Source of the DNA: Rhodovulum sp. | Lineage (GTDB): Bacteria > Pseudomonadota > Alphaproteobacteria > Rhodobacterales > Rhodobacteraceae | Direction of reading: 5' to 3' | Length of the DNA: 48,950 nucleotides | NCBI GenBank assembly: GCA_002706605.1 | Contig: PALT01000031.1 | Span: 1 to 48,950, forward strand | Part shown: piece after piece, positions 17,517 to 25,922 of the stretch | How the letters are laid out: every line of letters begins with the position of its first letter | Position numbering within the stretch: the first letter of the stretch is position 1 | The notes under the pieces: model-generated | Told to the model about the DNA's origin: nothing | Seen by the model: the letters and a program-made list of their open reading frames with translations, nothing else | The model's database searches: none | Position numbers and translations under genes: made by a program

Positions 17517-17714
17517 TAGGTGCATGACGACTATCCCCAGCGCCCCAAGGACTGGCTGGCCCAAGCGACTCGAAAGTCGGGATCATGGTGGCCTGAATGG
17601 GCAGCTTGGATCGCAGCGCTTGAGGACACCCCCCAAGTGCAGGCGCGCTGCGCCGAGACCGGCAAGTTAGCTCCCCTCGAAGATGCGCCAAGACGCTATG
17701 TACTCACAAAATGA
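17517..17714 (+). pseudogene. Detached C-terminal segment of phaC
   Basis: In the phaC frame, immediately after the second TAG, 64 sense codons run to a TGA at 17712-17714. They encode the typical class I synthase tail: a D-W-L-A-Q-A-T segment, then G-S-W-W-P-E-W-A-A-W-I, then a short C-terminus. In relatives the residues at the two stop positions are usually Tyr-Trp (K-Y-x-Y-W). Each TAG is therefore one base away from a plausible ancestral codon (TAT to TAG, TGG to TAG). The tail has no ribosome binding site and is unlikely to be translated separately from the GTG at 17520. Confidence 0.75.
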
Positions 17715-17848
17715 ACTGACTGAGAGCGTCCGCCGCGGCCTGACGAAACGCGCCATTAGCTTTCCATTGCAGTTCATAAGATTTCGTTTCTTGCGAGGAT
17801 GCCGGGGCGATTTCAGACTTGCGGCAGGTCAACAGGAGGCATAACGCC

Positions 17849-20257
17849 ATGAAATCCCACGCACAGGTCGTCGTTCTAGGGGGCGGCATCCACGGCGTCA
17901 GTACGCTCTATCATCTTGCAAAGGAAGGATGGACCGACGTTGTTCTCATCGAAAAGGGCGAGCTGACATCGGGGACCACCTGGCACGCGGCGGGACAATG
18001 CCCTCATTTCAATGGCAGCCTTAATTTCGCGAAGATCTGCGACGAAGGCATCAAGCTGTATAGCTCGCTCGAAGCCGAGACCGGGCAAGCGACGGGCTGG
18101 CACAAGGCGGGTGGCATTCGCCTCGCCCGCGATCAGGATGAACTGAACTGGCACAAGAATGTCGTTGGCATCGCCAAGCAGGCGGGGGTTGAGGCTCATA
18201 TTGTTGGTCTAGACGAGATTCGGAAACTCCACCCCTACCTCGAACTACATGACGTCATTGGCGGAACTTACACGCCCGATGACGGGCATGTAGACCCCAC
18301 CAGCGCGACCAACGCACTCGCAATCGCTGCGCGCAAACTCGGTGCGACGATCTACAAGCACACGCTCGCCTCCGACATCAAACCCGCTGGCGACGGCTGG
18401 ACCATATTCACCGACAAGGGCAACATCACCTGTGAGCATCTGGTGATCGCGGCCGGTTTCTTCACCACCAAGGTCGGCAAGTGGCTTTCGCTGGATGTTC
18501 CGCTGGTTAACGTTGTTCACCAGTACCTTGTCACGGACCCAGTGGAAGAGCTGCGTGATCGTCCCGGCGAGCTACCTGTCGTTCGTGACCCTGGCTCGTC
18601 CTCGTACATGCGGCAGGAACAGAAGGGTCTGCTTGGTGGTCCGTACGAAACGGCTGGCCTGCGCCTTTACACCAATGACGTTCCATGGACGTTCGACATG
18701 GATCTTCTTGATCCGGATCTTGATCAAATCGCGCCCTGGCTCGAGCAGATGATGGAACGCATGCCACTGTTCGCCACCGTCGGCGTGCGGCGCGTGATCT
18801 CGGGCTTCATCGCGCACACGCCTGATCTCGTGCCTCTCGTCGGCCCCGCGCCCGGACTGAAGAATGTTTGGCTCAACTGTGGCTCTACCACCGGCATCGC
18901 CCAAGGGCCGGGGTGTAGCAAATACCTCGCGCAGTGGATGGTTCACGGCGCCGCCGAGATCAGCATGACTTCGCTAGACCCACGTCGTTTCAGTAACATC
19001 CACAATGGTGATTGGGTGCGCGAGCGGACAATCGAGGCCTCGTCGCACATGTACGATATCCACCCCCCGGGGTATTTCTACAAGAGCGGGCGCCCCCTGC
19101 GCGTTTCCCCGATCTACGAAGACCTGCGTGCGAAAGGTGCCGAGTTCGGCGAATCTATGGGATGGGAACGGGTGAAGTTCTTCTCCAACGGAGAGCCCGA
19201 AAAGCTGAGCTACAGTCGCAACAGCTCGTTTGATACTGTTGCGGCCGAGTGCAAAGCGGTTCGCGAAAACATCGGCGTCCTTGACCTGTCGAGTTTTGCC
19301 AAATTCGAGCTCGAGGGCGCCGATGCCGAGGCCTTCCTGAATCGCGTCGTCGCAAACCGCGCTCCGCGAAAGGTTGGCGACATCGCATTGTGCCACCTGC
19401 TCGCAAGCGGTGGCGAAATTGACGCGGAGATCACGATTACCCGCGTCAACGACGAGTTGTTCTACCTGACCAGCGCAGGCTCTATGCAGAATCGCGACTT
19501 CGACATGCTCAACTCGGCTATCTTGCCTGAAGAGGATGTCAAATTGGCTGATGTCACGGAAGAATATGGGGTCCTAGTTGTTTCAGGACCGAAAACGCGC
19601 GATGCGATGACGAGGATCACCGATGCAGATCTCAGCACACCGGTGTTCCCGTGGCTGAAAGCCCGCACAATCGAGATCGATGGCGCAGCTGTTCGGGCAT
19701 TGCGGATTTCTTATGCTGGTGAACTTGGCTGGGAGCTTCACATCCCTATCGCTTCGTTGCGCAAGGTCTATCGGGCCCTGATGGCGGCCGGCGAGGAGTA
19801 TGGCATCCGTGACTTTGGTCTCTACGCCCTGAACTCGCTGCGGATGGAAAAGGCGTACCGTGGTTTTGGTTCGGAACTGACAAATGAGATCTCGCTCGTC
19901 GAGGCCGACATGGACCGGTTCTACTCACTCAAGAAGGGCGATTTCATCGGTAAGGCTGGGATCGAAAAGCGCCTCGCAGAGGGTATCAAGGTCAAGCTCG
20001 CCTATGTGGAGATTGATGCACCTCACTTGGACGTAATTGGCCAAGAACCAGTGTACGCTGACAGTCGGATCATCGGGACCGTTACCTCTGGCGGCTTTGG
20101 TCATGCCGTCGGCAAGAATCTGGCGTTTGTGTACGTTGAGCCCGACTTCGCCGAGAAGGGTAAGACCTTCGAGGTTGAGATGAACGGCGATCTCTACAAA
20201 GCGATCGTTCTGGAAGGTCCTGCCTACGACCCAGAGAATCGACGCCTGCGTGCCTAA
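17849..20257 (+). CDS. Dimethylglycine/sarcosine dehydrogenase-like flavoprotein with GcvT domain
   Basis: An 802-aa two-part protein. The N-terminal DadA-type FAD domain has G-G-G-I-H-G (11-16). Its S-G-T-T-W-H-A-A-G motif holds His46, the position at which FAD is covalently attached in mammalian dimethylglycine dehydrogenase. A middle FAO domain and a C-terminal GcvT-like folate-binding domain follow (from about residue 420). The family oxidises N-methyl groups and transfers the carbon to tetrahydrofolate, with electrons passing to ETF. That fits the nearby folD, purU, etfBA and ETF-QO. AGGAGG lies about 10 nt before the ATG at 17849. Dimethylglycine, sarcosine or another N-methyl amino acid are all possible substrates. 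Confidence 0.85.
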   Translation: MKSHAQVVVLGGGIHGVSTLYHLAKEGWTDVVLIEKGELTSGTTWHAAGQCPHFNGSLNFAKICDEGIKLYSSLEAETGQATGWHKAGGIRLARDQDELNWHKNVVGIAKQAGVEAHIVGLDEIRKLHPYLELHDVIGGTYTPDDGHVDPTSATNALAIAARKLGATIYKHTLASDIKPAGDGWTIFTDKGNITCEHLVIAAGFFTTKVGKWLSLDVPLVNVVHQYLVTDPVEELRDRPGELPVVRDPGSSSYMRQEQKGLLGGPYETAGLRLYTNDVPWTFDMDLLDPDLDQIAPWLEQMMERMPLFATVGVRRVISGFIAHTPDLVPLVGPAPGLKNVWLNCGSTTGIAQGPGCSKYLAQWMVHGAAEISMTSLDPRRFSNIHNGDWVRERTIEASSHMYDIHPPGYFYKSGRPLRVSPIYEDLRAKGAEFGESMGWERVKFFSNGEPEKLSYSRNSSFDTVAAECKAVRENIGVLDLSSFAKFELEGADAEAFLNRVVANRAPRKVGDIALCHLLASGGEIDAEITITRVNDELFYLTSAGSMQNRDFDMLNSAILPEEDVKLADVTEEYGVLVVSGPKTRDAMTRITDADLSTPVFPWLKARTIEIDGAAVRALRISYAGELGWELHIPIASLRKVYRALMAAGEEYGIRDFGLYALNSLRMEKAYRGFGSELTNEISLVEADMDRFYSLKKGDFIGKAGIEKRLAEGIKVKLAYVEIDAPHLDVIGQEPVYADSRIIGTVTSGGFGHAVGKNLAFVYVEPDFAEKGKTFEVEMNGDLYKAIVLEGPAYDPENRRLRA

Positions 20258-20534
20258 TCTCTGCGCCCCGCTGTACATTCCGACTTCTGATGGCCTCCAT
20301 CACAATGCTAGACTGAGATACGAGGCGCTAGGGGAAAAGTTATGGCGGGGTGCTCATCAACGCCCAGCACATGGTTAGGATGCGCACCTGTCACTGAGCC
20401 GCTATACTACTATCCGGAGAAGGGCTGTTTTTCTGTCTGTGAAACATGAAGTGCAGGCACAGCATCGCCTGGTAGACACCACGACCGCTCGCCAAAAGCG
20501 AGGCACCTGACGACTTCGATAGAAGGTTAATGAG
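20258..20534 (+). other. Intergenic region before the LysR gene
   Basis: 277 nt with no coding signal and no recognised terminator after the DMGDH-like gene. It presumably holds the LysR-gene promoter; no clear sites were seen. Confidence 0.35.
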
Positions 20535-21428
20535 ATGAAACAACGCCTACCGTCCCTCTTGGCAATTCGTTATTTTGAGGCGGTTGGGCGCAATCTTAGT
20601 TTCACGCTTGCTGCGAACGAGCTGAATGTGACGCAAGCAGCGGTCAGTCATCAGGTGCGACTACTGGAGCAGGATCTCGGCGTGAAACTGTTCACGCGGC
20701 TCCATCAGAGGATCGAACTCACTGAGTGCGGTATGGAACTTCTCGACGTCTCAATAGAATGTTTCGGGAAGCTCTCAGATGTGACGAGTAATATTTCCAG
20801 TGGAAAGAAGACGTCTAGAATTCACCTGAGCGTCTCTCCTCTTATTTCTGCGAATGTCCTGATGCCGAAGATAGGGGAGTTTATTAATAGTGAAGAAGAC
20901 GTCGAAGTCATTATTCATCACTCTCTTGCGCCCCCAAACGATCGAGAGCCGCCGTACGATGTTAAGCTGTTTTTCTCGCGAGCGCCGATAAATAGTGAGA
21001 GCTACGAGTTCATACTAAATGACAAATTGATTCCGATGTGTGTTCCTGCTCTTTGGCGAGAGCACGAAAACGAGACTGCAGCGGAGTTCCTTCAAAAGTC
21101 TAATATCGTTCACGAATTTGACTATCAATGGTGGGAGCAATGGTGCGAGCTTTCTGGCGTCGACAAAAGCGTGGTCCAGCGCGGGCTGGCGCTTGATGAT
21201 CCATCCGTGCTTGAGAACGCGGCGCTGCTGGGACGCGGCATCATTTTGGGATCCAGAAGATTCCTAGCCGGCCGACTACTATCTGGAGAGCTAATTACGC
21301 CATTAGGTGCAGATAATGGAATCGACGTTTACTATTATTTGGCCATCAACAAAACGCAAAGGCGCCGCGATGTGGCTCGATTTGCGAATTGGCTTCGGGC
21401 TACGGGTGCTGCGCTTCGGACCGAGTAA
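20535..21428 (+). CDS. LysR-family transcriptional regulator (GcvA-like)
   Basis: A 297-aa LysR regulator. The N-terminal winged helix (about 1-65) has the typical F-T-L-A-A-N-E-L-N-V-T-Q-A-A-V-S-H-Q pattern. A periplasmic-binding-protein-like effector domain follows. The helix-turn-helix resembles the GcvA branch, which often controls amino-acid and methylated-amine genes. GC content is clearly lower than in folD-phaC, suggesting a separate history. It is convergent with etfA and downstream of the DMGDH-like gene. Likely targets are that gene and/or the thioesterase-etfBA operon, but no binding site was identified. Confidence 0.88.
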   Translation: MKQRLPSLLAIRYFEAVGRNLSFTLAANELNVTQAAVSHQVRLLEQDLGVKLFTRLHQRIELTECGMELLDVSIECFGKLSDVTSNISSGKKTSRIHLSVSPLISANVLMPKIGEFINSEEDVEVIIHHSLAPPNDREPPYDVKLFFSRAPINSESYEFILNDKLIPMCVPALWREHENETAAEFLQKSNIVHEFDYQWWEQWCELSGVDKSVVQRGLALDDPSVLENAALLGRGIILGSRRFLAGRLLSGELITPLGADNGIDVYYYLAINKTQRRRDVARFANWLRATGAALRTE

Positions 21429-21495
21429 AGGTTTTGGCTTGTAATCCAATTCGGTAAGTAAAGTAAAAATCTGTCACGGAATGAAACGATGGGCA

Positions 21496-21525
21496 TGGAG
21501 CTCCGGCAAGAATATCGGAGCTCCA
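21496..21525. terminator. Hairpin between convergent LysR and etfA genes
   Basis: A perfect 10-bp stem TGGAGCTCCG (21496-21505) with CGGAGCTCCA (21516-21525) and a 10-nt loop lies between the two convergent stops. It could terminate both directions, though neither side has a strong T tract. The hairpin is flanked by two copies of TGAAACGAT (21482-21490 and 21531-21539). Confidence 0.55.
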
Positions 21526-21541
21526 AGAATTGAAACGATAA

Positions 21542-22474
21542 TCAGAGTTCCTTTTCGAGTTCCGGTAGGGCAACAAACAGATCGCTCACAAGGCCATAGT
21601 CAGCGATCTGGAAAATGGGCGCTTCCTCATCATTGTTGATGGCCACGATGATTTTCGAGTCTTTCATGCCCGCCAAGTGTTGAATCGCGCCGGAGATGCC
21701 GCAGGCGATATACAGGTCTGGTGCGACGACCTTGCCTGTCTGGCCGACTTGCCAGTCGTTGGGCGCATAACCCGAATCGACTGCGGCTCTCGAAGCGCCA
21801 ACTGCAGCGGCGAGCTTGTCGGCAACCGGAAGGATTACTTCTCGGAACTTCTCTGCCGATCCAAGCCCCCGTCCGCCCGACACGATGATTTTGGCTGAGG
21901 TCAACTCAGGACGCTCATTTTCCGAAATCGCATCGGAAATGAAGGTCGAAAGATCGGAAGAAAGGCCTGCCGTCGAGACATCCTCGACGGCAGCAGTCGC
22001 TCCCAGGGAAGCAGGGGAAAACGATGCCGTTCGCACGGTGATAACGATTTTGGCGTCCGTCGATTGCACGGTCTGAATAGCATTGCCCGCGTAGATGGGA
22101 CGCTTGAACGTGTCCGCAGATACGACGTCGATGATCTCGGAGATCTGCGACGCATCCATAAGGGCAGCGACGCGCGGCATCACGCTTTTGCCGACGGAGG
22201 TCGCTGCAGCAGCGAAGGTTTTGTAGTCGTCACGGAGGGAAACGATTAATGCCGTCAGAGGCTCGGCAAGATTGTTTTCCAAAGCGGGCGTATCGGCCAC
22301 AAGCACTTTCGAAACGCCCGAAAGCTCCGCGGCCTGCGATGCAATGGCGCCTACGTGAGAACCTGCAACCAGAACATGCACATCAAAGCCGATCTTGGCA
22401 ACGGCGGCCACGACCTTCGCGGTCTGATCGGACAAAGAGGTGCCGTCGTGATCGGCCAGGACAAGGGTGGTCAT
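21542..22474 (-). CDS. etfA: Electron transfer flavoprotein subunit alpha
   Basis: 310 aa, full length. The C-terminal FAD domain carries the S-G-A-I-Q-H-L-A-G-M signature and the A-I-N-N-D-E-x-A-P-I-F motif. With EtfB it forms the soluble heterodimer carrying electrons from acyl-CoA dehydrogenases and dimethylglycine/sarcosine dehydrogenases to ETF-QO. It follows etfB by 21 nt on the minus strand. Core genomes normally hold one housekeeping etfBA pair; this pair sits among catabolic genes and could be a dedicated second copy, which the window cannot settle. Confidence 0.93.
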   Translation of the reverse strand: MTTLVLADHDGTSLSDQTAKVVAAVAKIGFDVHVLVAGSHVGAIASQAAELSGVSKVLVADTPALENNLAEPLTALIVSLRDDYKTFAAAATSVGKSVMPRVAALMDASQISEIIDVVSADTFKRPIYAGNAIQTVQSTDAKIVITVRTASFSPASLGATAAVEDVSTAGLSSDLSTFISDAISENERPELTSAKIIVSGGRGLGSAEKFREVILPVADKLAAAVGASRAAVDSGYAPNDWQVGQTGKVVAPDLYIACGISGAIQHLAGMKDSKIIVAINNDEEAPIFQIADYGLVSDLFVALPELEKEL

Positions 22475-22495
22475 ATCATATTTCTCCTTTCGACC

Positions 22496-23245
22496 TTACA
22501 GAACGCCGGCTTCGTTCTTGAGCTTTTCGACGAGTTCGGCCACGGACGCGACTTTCACGCCGCTCTTGCGCCCCTCCGGCTCCTCAGTGTTTAAAACCTT
22601 GATGCGGGCTTTCGTATCGACGTCAAAGTCGGCGGGCGATTTCCTTTCTAAGGGTTTTTTCTTAGCTTTCATGATGTTGGGCAGAGACGCATAGCGCGGC
22701 TCATTCAGTCGCAAGTCGGTGGTGATCACCGCCGGCAACTTCAGCGCGATCGTTTGCAGCCCGCCATCCACCTCGCGGGTAACGGTGGCGCGCTCGGAAT
22801 CGATCTCAACCTTCGAGGCAAACGTGCCTTGCGACCAGCCCAGTAAGGCCGAGAGCATCTGACCTGTCTGGTTGCAGTCATCGTCGATCGCCTGCTTGCC
22901 AACAATGATAAGCTGCGGCCCTTCCTGTTCGACGACGCCCTTCACAATCTTGGCGACTGCGAGAGGTTCAACGACATCATCGGTCTCGACCAGAATGGCG
23001 CGGTCGGCTCCCATGGCAAGTGCAGTGCGTAGCGTCTCTTCTGCTTTGGCGGGCCCAACGGACACCACCACGACTTCGGTCGCCGTTCCTGCCTCTTTCA
23101 ACCGCAACGCCTCTTCAATCGAGATTTCGTCGAACGGGTTCATCGACATCTTCACGTTGGACAGGTCTATTCCTGAACCGTCGGCCGCAACGCGCACTTT
23201 CACGTTAAAGTCTATTACTCTTTTTACCGTCACGAGGATTTTCAC
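22496..23245 (-). CDS. etfB: Electron transfer flavoprotein subunit beta
   Basis: 249 aa, standard length. The N-terminus [12 protein letters not shown] and the conserved [14 protein letters not shown]-site and recognition-loop segment identify the beta subunit. It binds AMP structurally and carries the loop that docks to partner dehydrogenases. It lies 33 nt after the thioesterase gene and 21 nt before etfA, so the three probably form one transcript. Confidence 0.93.
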   Translation of the reverse strand: MKILVTVKRVIDFNVKVRVAADGSGIDLSNVKMSMNPFDEISIEEALRLKEAGTATEVVVVSVGPAKAEETLRTALAMGADRAILVETDDVVEPLAVAKIVKGVVEQEGPQLIIVGKQAIDDDCNQTGQMLSALLGWSQGTFASKVEIDSERATVTREVDGGLQTIALKLPAVITTDLRLNEPRYASLPNIMKAKKKPLERKSPADFDVDTKARIKVLNTEEPEGRKSGVKVASVAELVEKLKNEAGVL

Positions 23246-23278
23246 TTTATGTCTCCCATAGATTTTAAGGGGGCAAGT

Positions 23279-23797
23279 TCAGCCCTCGGCGCTTTCCGCA
23301 GTCGTCTGACGGCGGATTGCAATCCGAGTGCCAGCTTTCTTCGGCCGCGGCAGCTCTTTGTCTTTGGTGTAAACATGGACGAGATTTGCGAGCTGATACC
23401 GGCCAAAGGGGTAAGGCTTTGGGCCGTCGGGCGTTTTCTTGACGTGCAGTAGCATGCATTCGTGATAGGCGCAGACATCGCCTGCGCCGTTGCTTAGCGT
23501 CATCAAAACATGCGCAGCCTTATTGCTGAGGTCCAACATCTGAAATGAGATGGATACCGTCTCGCCTTCGAGAACTTCTTTCAAGAAGGTGACATGCGAC
23601 TCGACGGTGTAAACGCTGCACTTAGTGGAGGCGCGGTACTCCTCGTCAATTTCCACTTTTCCGTGAAGTACCCCCTCAGCCCTCGAGAAGAGAGTATGAT
23701 AACCGATATCGGAAAGATGGTGGTTCAGATCGATTAACGCCGCCGTCACGGGAAAGTCAGTGATCAGTTCTCGCGACATACTGGTGGGGTCAATCAT
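23279..23797 (-). CDS. Hotdog-fold thioesterase, betainyl-CoA thioesterase-like
   Basis: 172 aa, a 4-hydroxybenzoyl-CoA-thioesterase-type hotdog protein. The active-site helix pattern D-L-N-H-H-L-S-D-I-G-Y resembles the D-x-N-x-H motif of thioesterases linked to carnitine catabolism. It should hydrolyse a short acyl-CoA to the free acid. The ATG at 23797 follows GGAGAG; an internal Met7 is an alternative. First gene of the operon with etfB and etfA. Release of glycine betaine from betainyl-CoA would connect to the dimethylglycine-type oxidase nearby, but no L-carnitine dehydrogenase is present, so this is only a lead. Confidence 0.7.
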   Translation of the reverse strand: MIDPTSMSRELITDFPVTAALIDLNHHLSDIGYHTLFSRAEGVLHGKVEIDEEYRASTKCSVYTVESHVTFLKEVLEGETVSISFQMLDLSNKAAHVLMTLSNGAGDVCAYHECMLLHVKKTPDGPKPYPFGRYQLANLVHVYTKDKELPRPKKAGTRIAIRRQTTAESAEG

Positions 23798-24219
23798 TAG
23801 AGCGCTCTCCGAAGTTCACAGTGTCGATCAGTGTGTTCGACGCGGTGCCTAGGCGACAAGAAATCTCCGTTGCCTCCCGCATAAGTTCAGATAATGGAAG
23901 CCAAGAGATAATACGGCTTGGAAGCCACCGCCCGCTCTCGCGTTGCTCATAGCAATGGAGGCTGCGAAGACTTTTCTCGATCGACCTGGTGTGACCACGT
24001 TGGTGGGTCGCGCCACCCTGGCTGAATTGACCGTTAGTCGCCCCGTGCCTGCGCGCATTAGAATTATCGATGCAAGGCACAAGCAAGATTGTTTGCGTGG
24101 TTCGCAACCGTGCGTCGTAATCGGCCAATGATATCAGTCTGCGAAGGTCAGACCGTATCACAAGAACCAAAAAGGCTCAGTAACAGCCAACAGCTTCCAG
24201 TCCAAACAGGGAGAAAACC
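23798..24219. promoter_or_regulatory. Divergent intergenic region between thioesterase-etf operon and ABC importer
   Basis: 422 nt with no convincing gene; a minus-strand open frame of 126 codons shows no domain and lacks a good start. It must hold the promoters of both the minus-strand thioesterase-etfBA operon and the plus-strand importer. No dyad or regulator site stands out by eye. Confidence 0.4.
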
Positions 24220-25788
24220 ATGGAAGATGGAACGAAACTACTCAAGCCGTCGCGTCGTAAGTTCATCCAAAGTACTTCGCTGGCGACAGCTTCCCTCATG
24301 CTTCCAATCGGCTTCGGGGCGGGAGGCGTACGCGCTGCGACCCCCCAGCGCGGCGGCACGCTCCGGGTCGCGATGTCGCCGGGTAGCACTTCCGACACAC
24401 TCGATCCAATGAGCTATGTGGATAGTCCTCAGTTTACCGCCGGCTTAACTCTCGCGAACTGCCTCGTGGAGATTGACAAGGATAAGAAACCGATCCCGGA
24501 ACTCGCCGAGAGCTGGGAATCTAGCGATGCTTTCAAGCGTTGGAAATTCACCTTGCGCAGCGGGGTGACGTTCCATAACGGGAAGCCGCTGACCTCGGCC
24601 GACGTCGTCTATTCGCTCAAGCGCCACATCGCTCCGGATTCCACGTCGGCGGCTGCTGGCCTTCTCGCGGATGTCGATGATGTAGTCGCTGACGGTGATC
24701 TTGGCGTGATCATCACGCACAAGACCGGAACGCCGGATCTTCCTATTATCATGGGCGACTTCCACTTGGTCATTATCCCCGAAGGCTTCACAGATTTTGC
24801 GAACTTCGTCGGAACTGGTCCCTATAAGCTGATCCGTTTCGAACCTGGTGTGGTCTTGGAAACCGAGCGGAACGAGAATTACTGGAAAGCCGATCGCGCA
24901 TTCGTCGATAAGTTCGACCTTGTCTTCATCAATGATAGCACAGCAGCAGCGAATGCGCTGATGACTGGTGAAGTCCAGGCCGTCTCAAAATTGGGTTCGC
25001 AGTTGGCGAAACGCCTCCAGTCTCGTGACGGCATTAACCTGATCACTTCTGAAGGTGGATCGTGCAACTCACTCGACATGAACTGTCAGTCAAAGCTCTT
25101 TGGCGACAACAATGTCCGTACGGCGATGAAGCTGGCAATTGACCGTCAGAAGATGGTTGAATTCATCGGTAGCGGCTTCGGCACGGTTGGGAACGACAAC
25201 CCGATTCCATCGAACGATCCATTCTTCAATGCGGACATTAAACAACGGGAATATGATCCGGAGCAGGCGAAGTTTCACCTGAAGAAAGCCGGAATCGACA
25301 GCCTCGACCTGACCCTCCAGGTCAGCGACGCGGCCTATTCGGGTGCGGTCGACTCTGCGTCTCTACTACAGGAATCGGCTAAAGTCGCGGGACTAAATAT
25401 CAGGATCAAAAAAGAACCAGAGGACGGCTACTGGTCGAACGTCTGGCTTAAGAGTGATTTCATGGCCGCATATTTTGGCACCCGACCGACACCGGACATG
25501 ATGTTCTCGATCTTCTACAAGAGCGGTGCGCCTTGGAATGAATCGCACTGGGAAAACAAGACGTTCGACCGGTTGTTGGTTGAGGCTCGTTTGACCGACG
25601 ATTTCACCAAGCGTAAGGAGATCTACGACGAAATGCAGCAATTGGCGCATGATGATAGTGGTATCGCGATCTTCATGATGCCTTCGATCATCGACGCCTA
25701 TGCATCGGAAGTGCAGGGCGCTGAGGCCGATGGGGTGCGAACCATGATGGGTGCCCGTGTCGCAGAGCGAGTTTGGCTGCAGGGCTAA
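24220..25788 (+). CDS. ABC importer substrate-binding protein (SBP_bac_5), Tat-exported
   Basis: 522 aa, family 5 solute-binding protein of the dipeptide/oligopeptide/nickel type, acting in the periplasm. The N-terminus has a twin-arginine signal (S-R-R-K-F-I-Q, Arg12-Arg13). A hydrophobic segment and a V-R-A cleavage site at about residue 39 follow. The mature protein begins with the characteristic G-G-T-L-R-V strand. The ribosome binding site GGGAG lies upstream of the ATG. It is first in the importer operon and is followed by a hairpin with a T tract that could reduce expression of the permeases relative to this protein. Ligand unknown; peptides or quaternary amines are both possible. Confidence 0.9.
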   Translation: MEDGTKLLKPSRRKFIQSTSLATASLMLPIGFGAGGVRAATPQRGGTLRVAMSPGSTSDTLDPMSYVDSPQFTAGLTLANCLVEIDKDKKPIPELAESWESSDAFKRWKFTLRSGVTFHNGKPLTSADVVYSLKRHIAPDSTSAAAGLLADVDDVVADGDLGVIITHKTGTPDLPIIMGDFHLVIIPEGFTDFANFVGTGPYKLIRFEPGVVLETERNENYWKADRAFVDKFDLVFINDSTAAANALMTGEVQAVSKLGSQLAKRLQSRDGINLITSEGGSCNSLDMNCQSKLFGDNNVRTAMKLAIDRQKMVEFIGSGFGTVGNDNPIPSNDPFFNADIKQREYDPEQAKFHLKKAGIDSLDLTLQVSDAAYSGAVDSASLLQESAKVAGLNIRIKKEPEDGYWSNVWLKSDFMAAYFGTRPTPDMMFSIFYKSGAPWNESHWENKTFDRLLVEARLTDDFTKRKEIYDEMQQLAHDDSGIAIFMMPSIIDAYASEVQGAEADGVRTMMGARVAERVWLQG

Positions 25789-25798
25789 GTTAGAAGCC

Positions 25799-25842
25799 GG
25801 TCCGCGGGCAATCGACTGTCTGCGGGCCATCTAATTTTTTTT
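25799..25842 (+). terminator. Attenuator/terminator after the binding-protein gene
   Basis: A 12-bp stem with G-U pairs (25799-25810 with 25817-25828) and an ATCGAC loop is followed six bases later by eight consecutive T residues (25835-25842). It lies inside the importer operon, between the binding-protein and first permease genes. This is a common means of making more binding protein than membrane components. Confidence 0.7.
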
Positions 25843-25922
25843 GTCGGCTGAACTAGACGTTCGGAGAGCCCTGCGGCTCAGCGCGTGATTCATCCGGCAC
25901 GAAACTCCGAGACGTACACCCC

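Noticed and set aside
17514-17519. Pyrrolysine or other programmed recoding at the phaC TAG codons
   Set aside because: Two adjacent ambers, no recoding structure seen nearby and no pyrrolysine genes in the window; nonsense mutation is simpler, although peptide evidence could overturn this.
23790-24170. 126-codon minus-strand open frame in the thioesterase-importer gap
   Set aside because: No domain, no ribosome binding site, and it overlaps the thioesterase start; composition looks non-coding.
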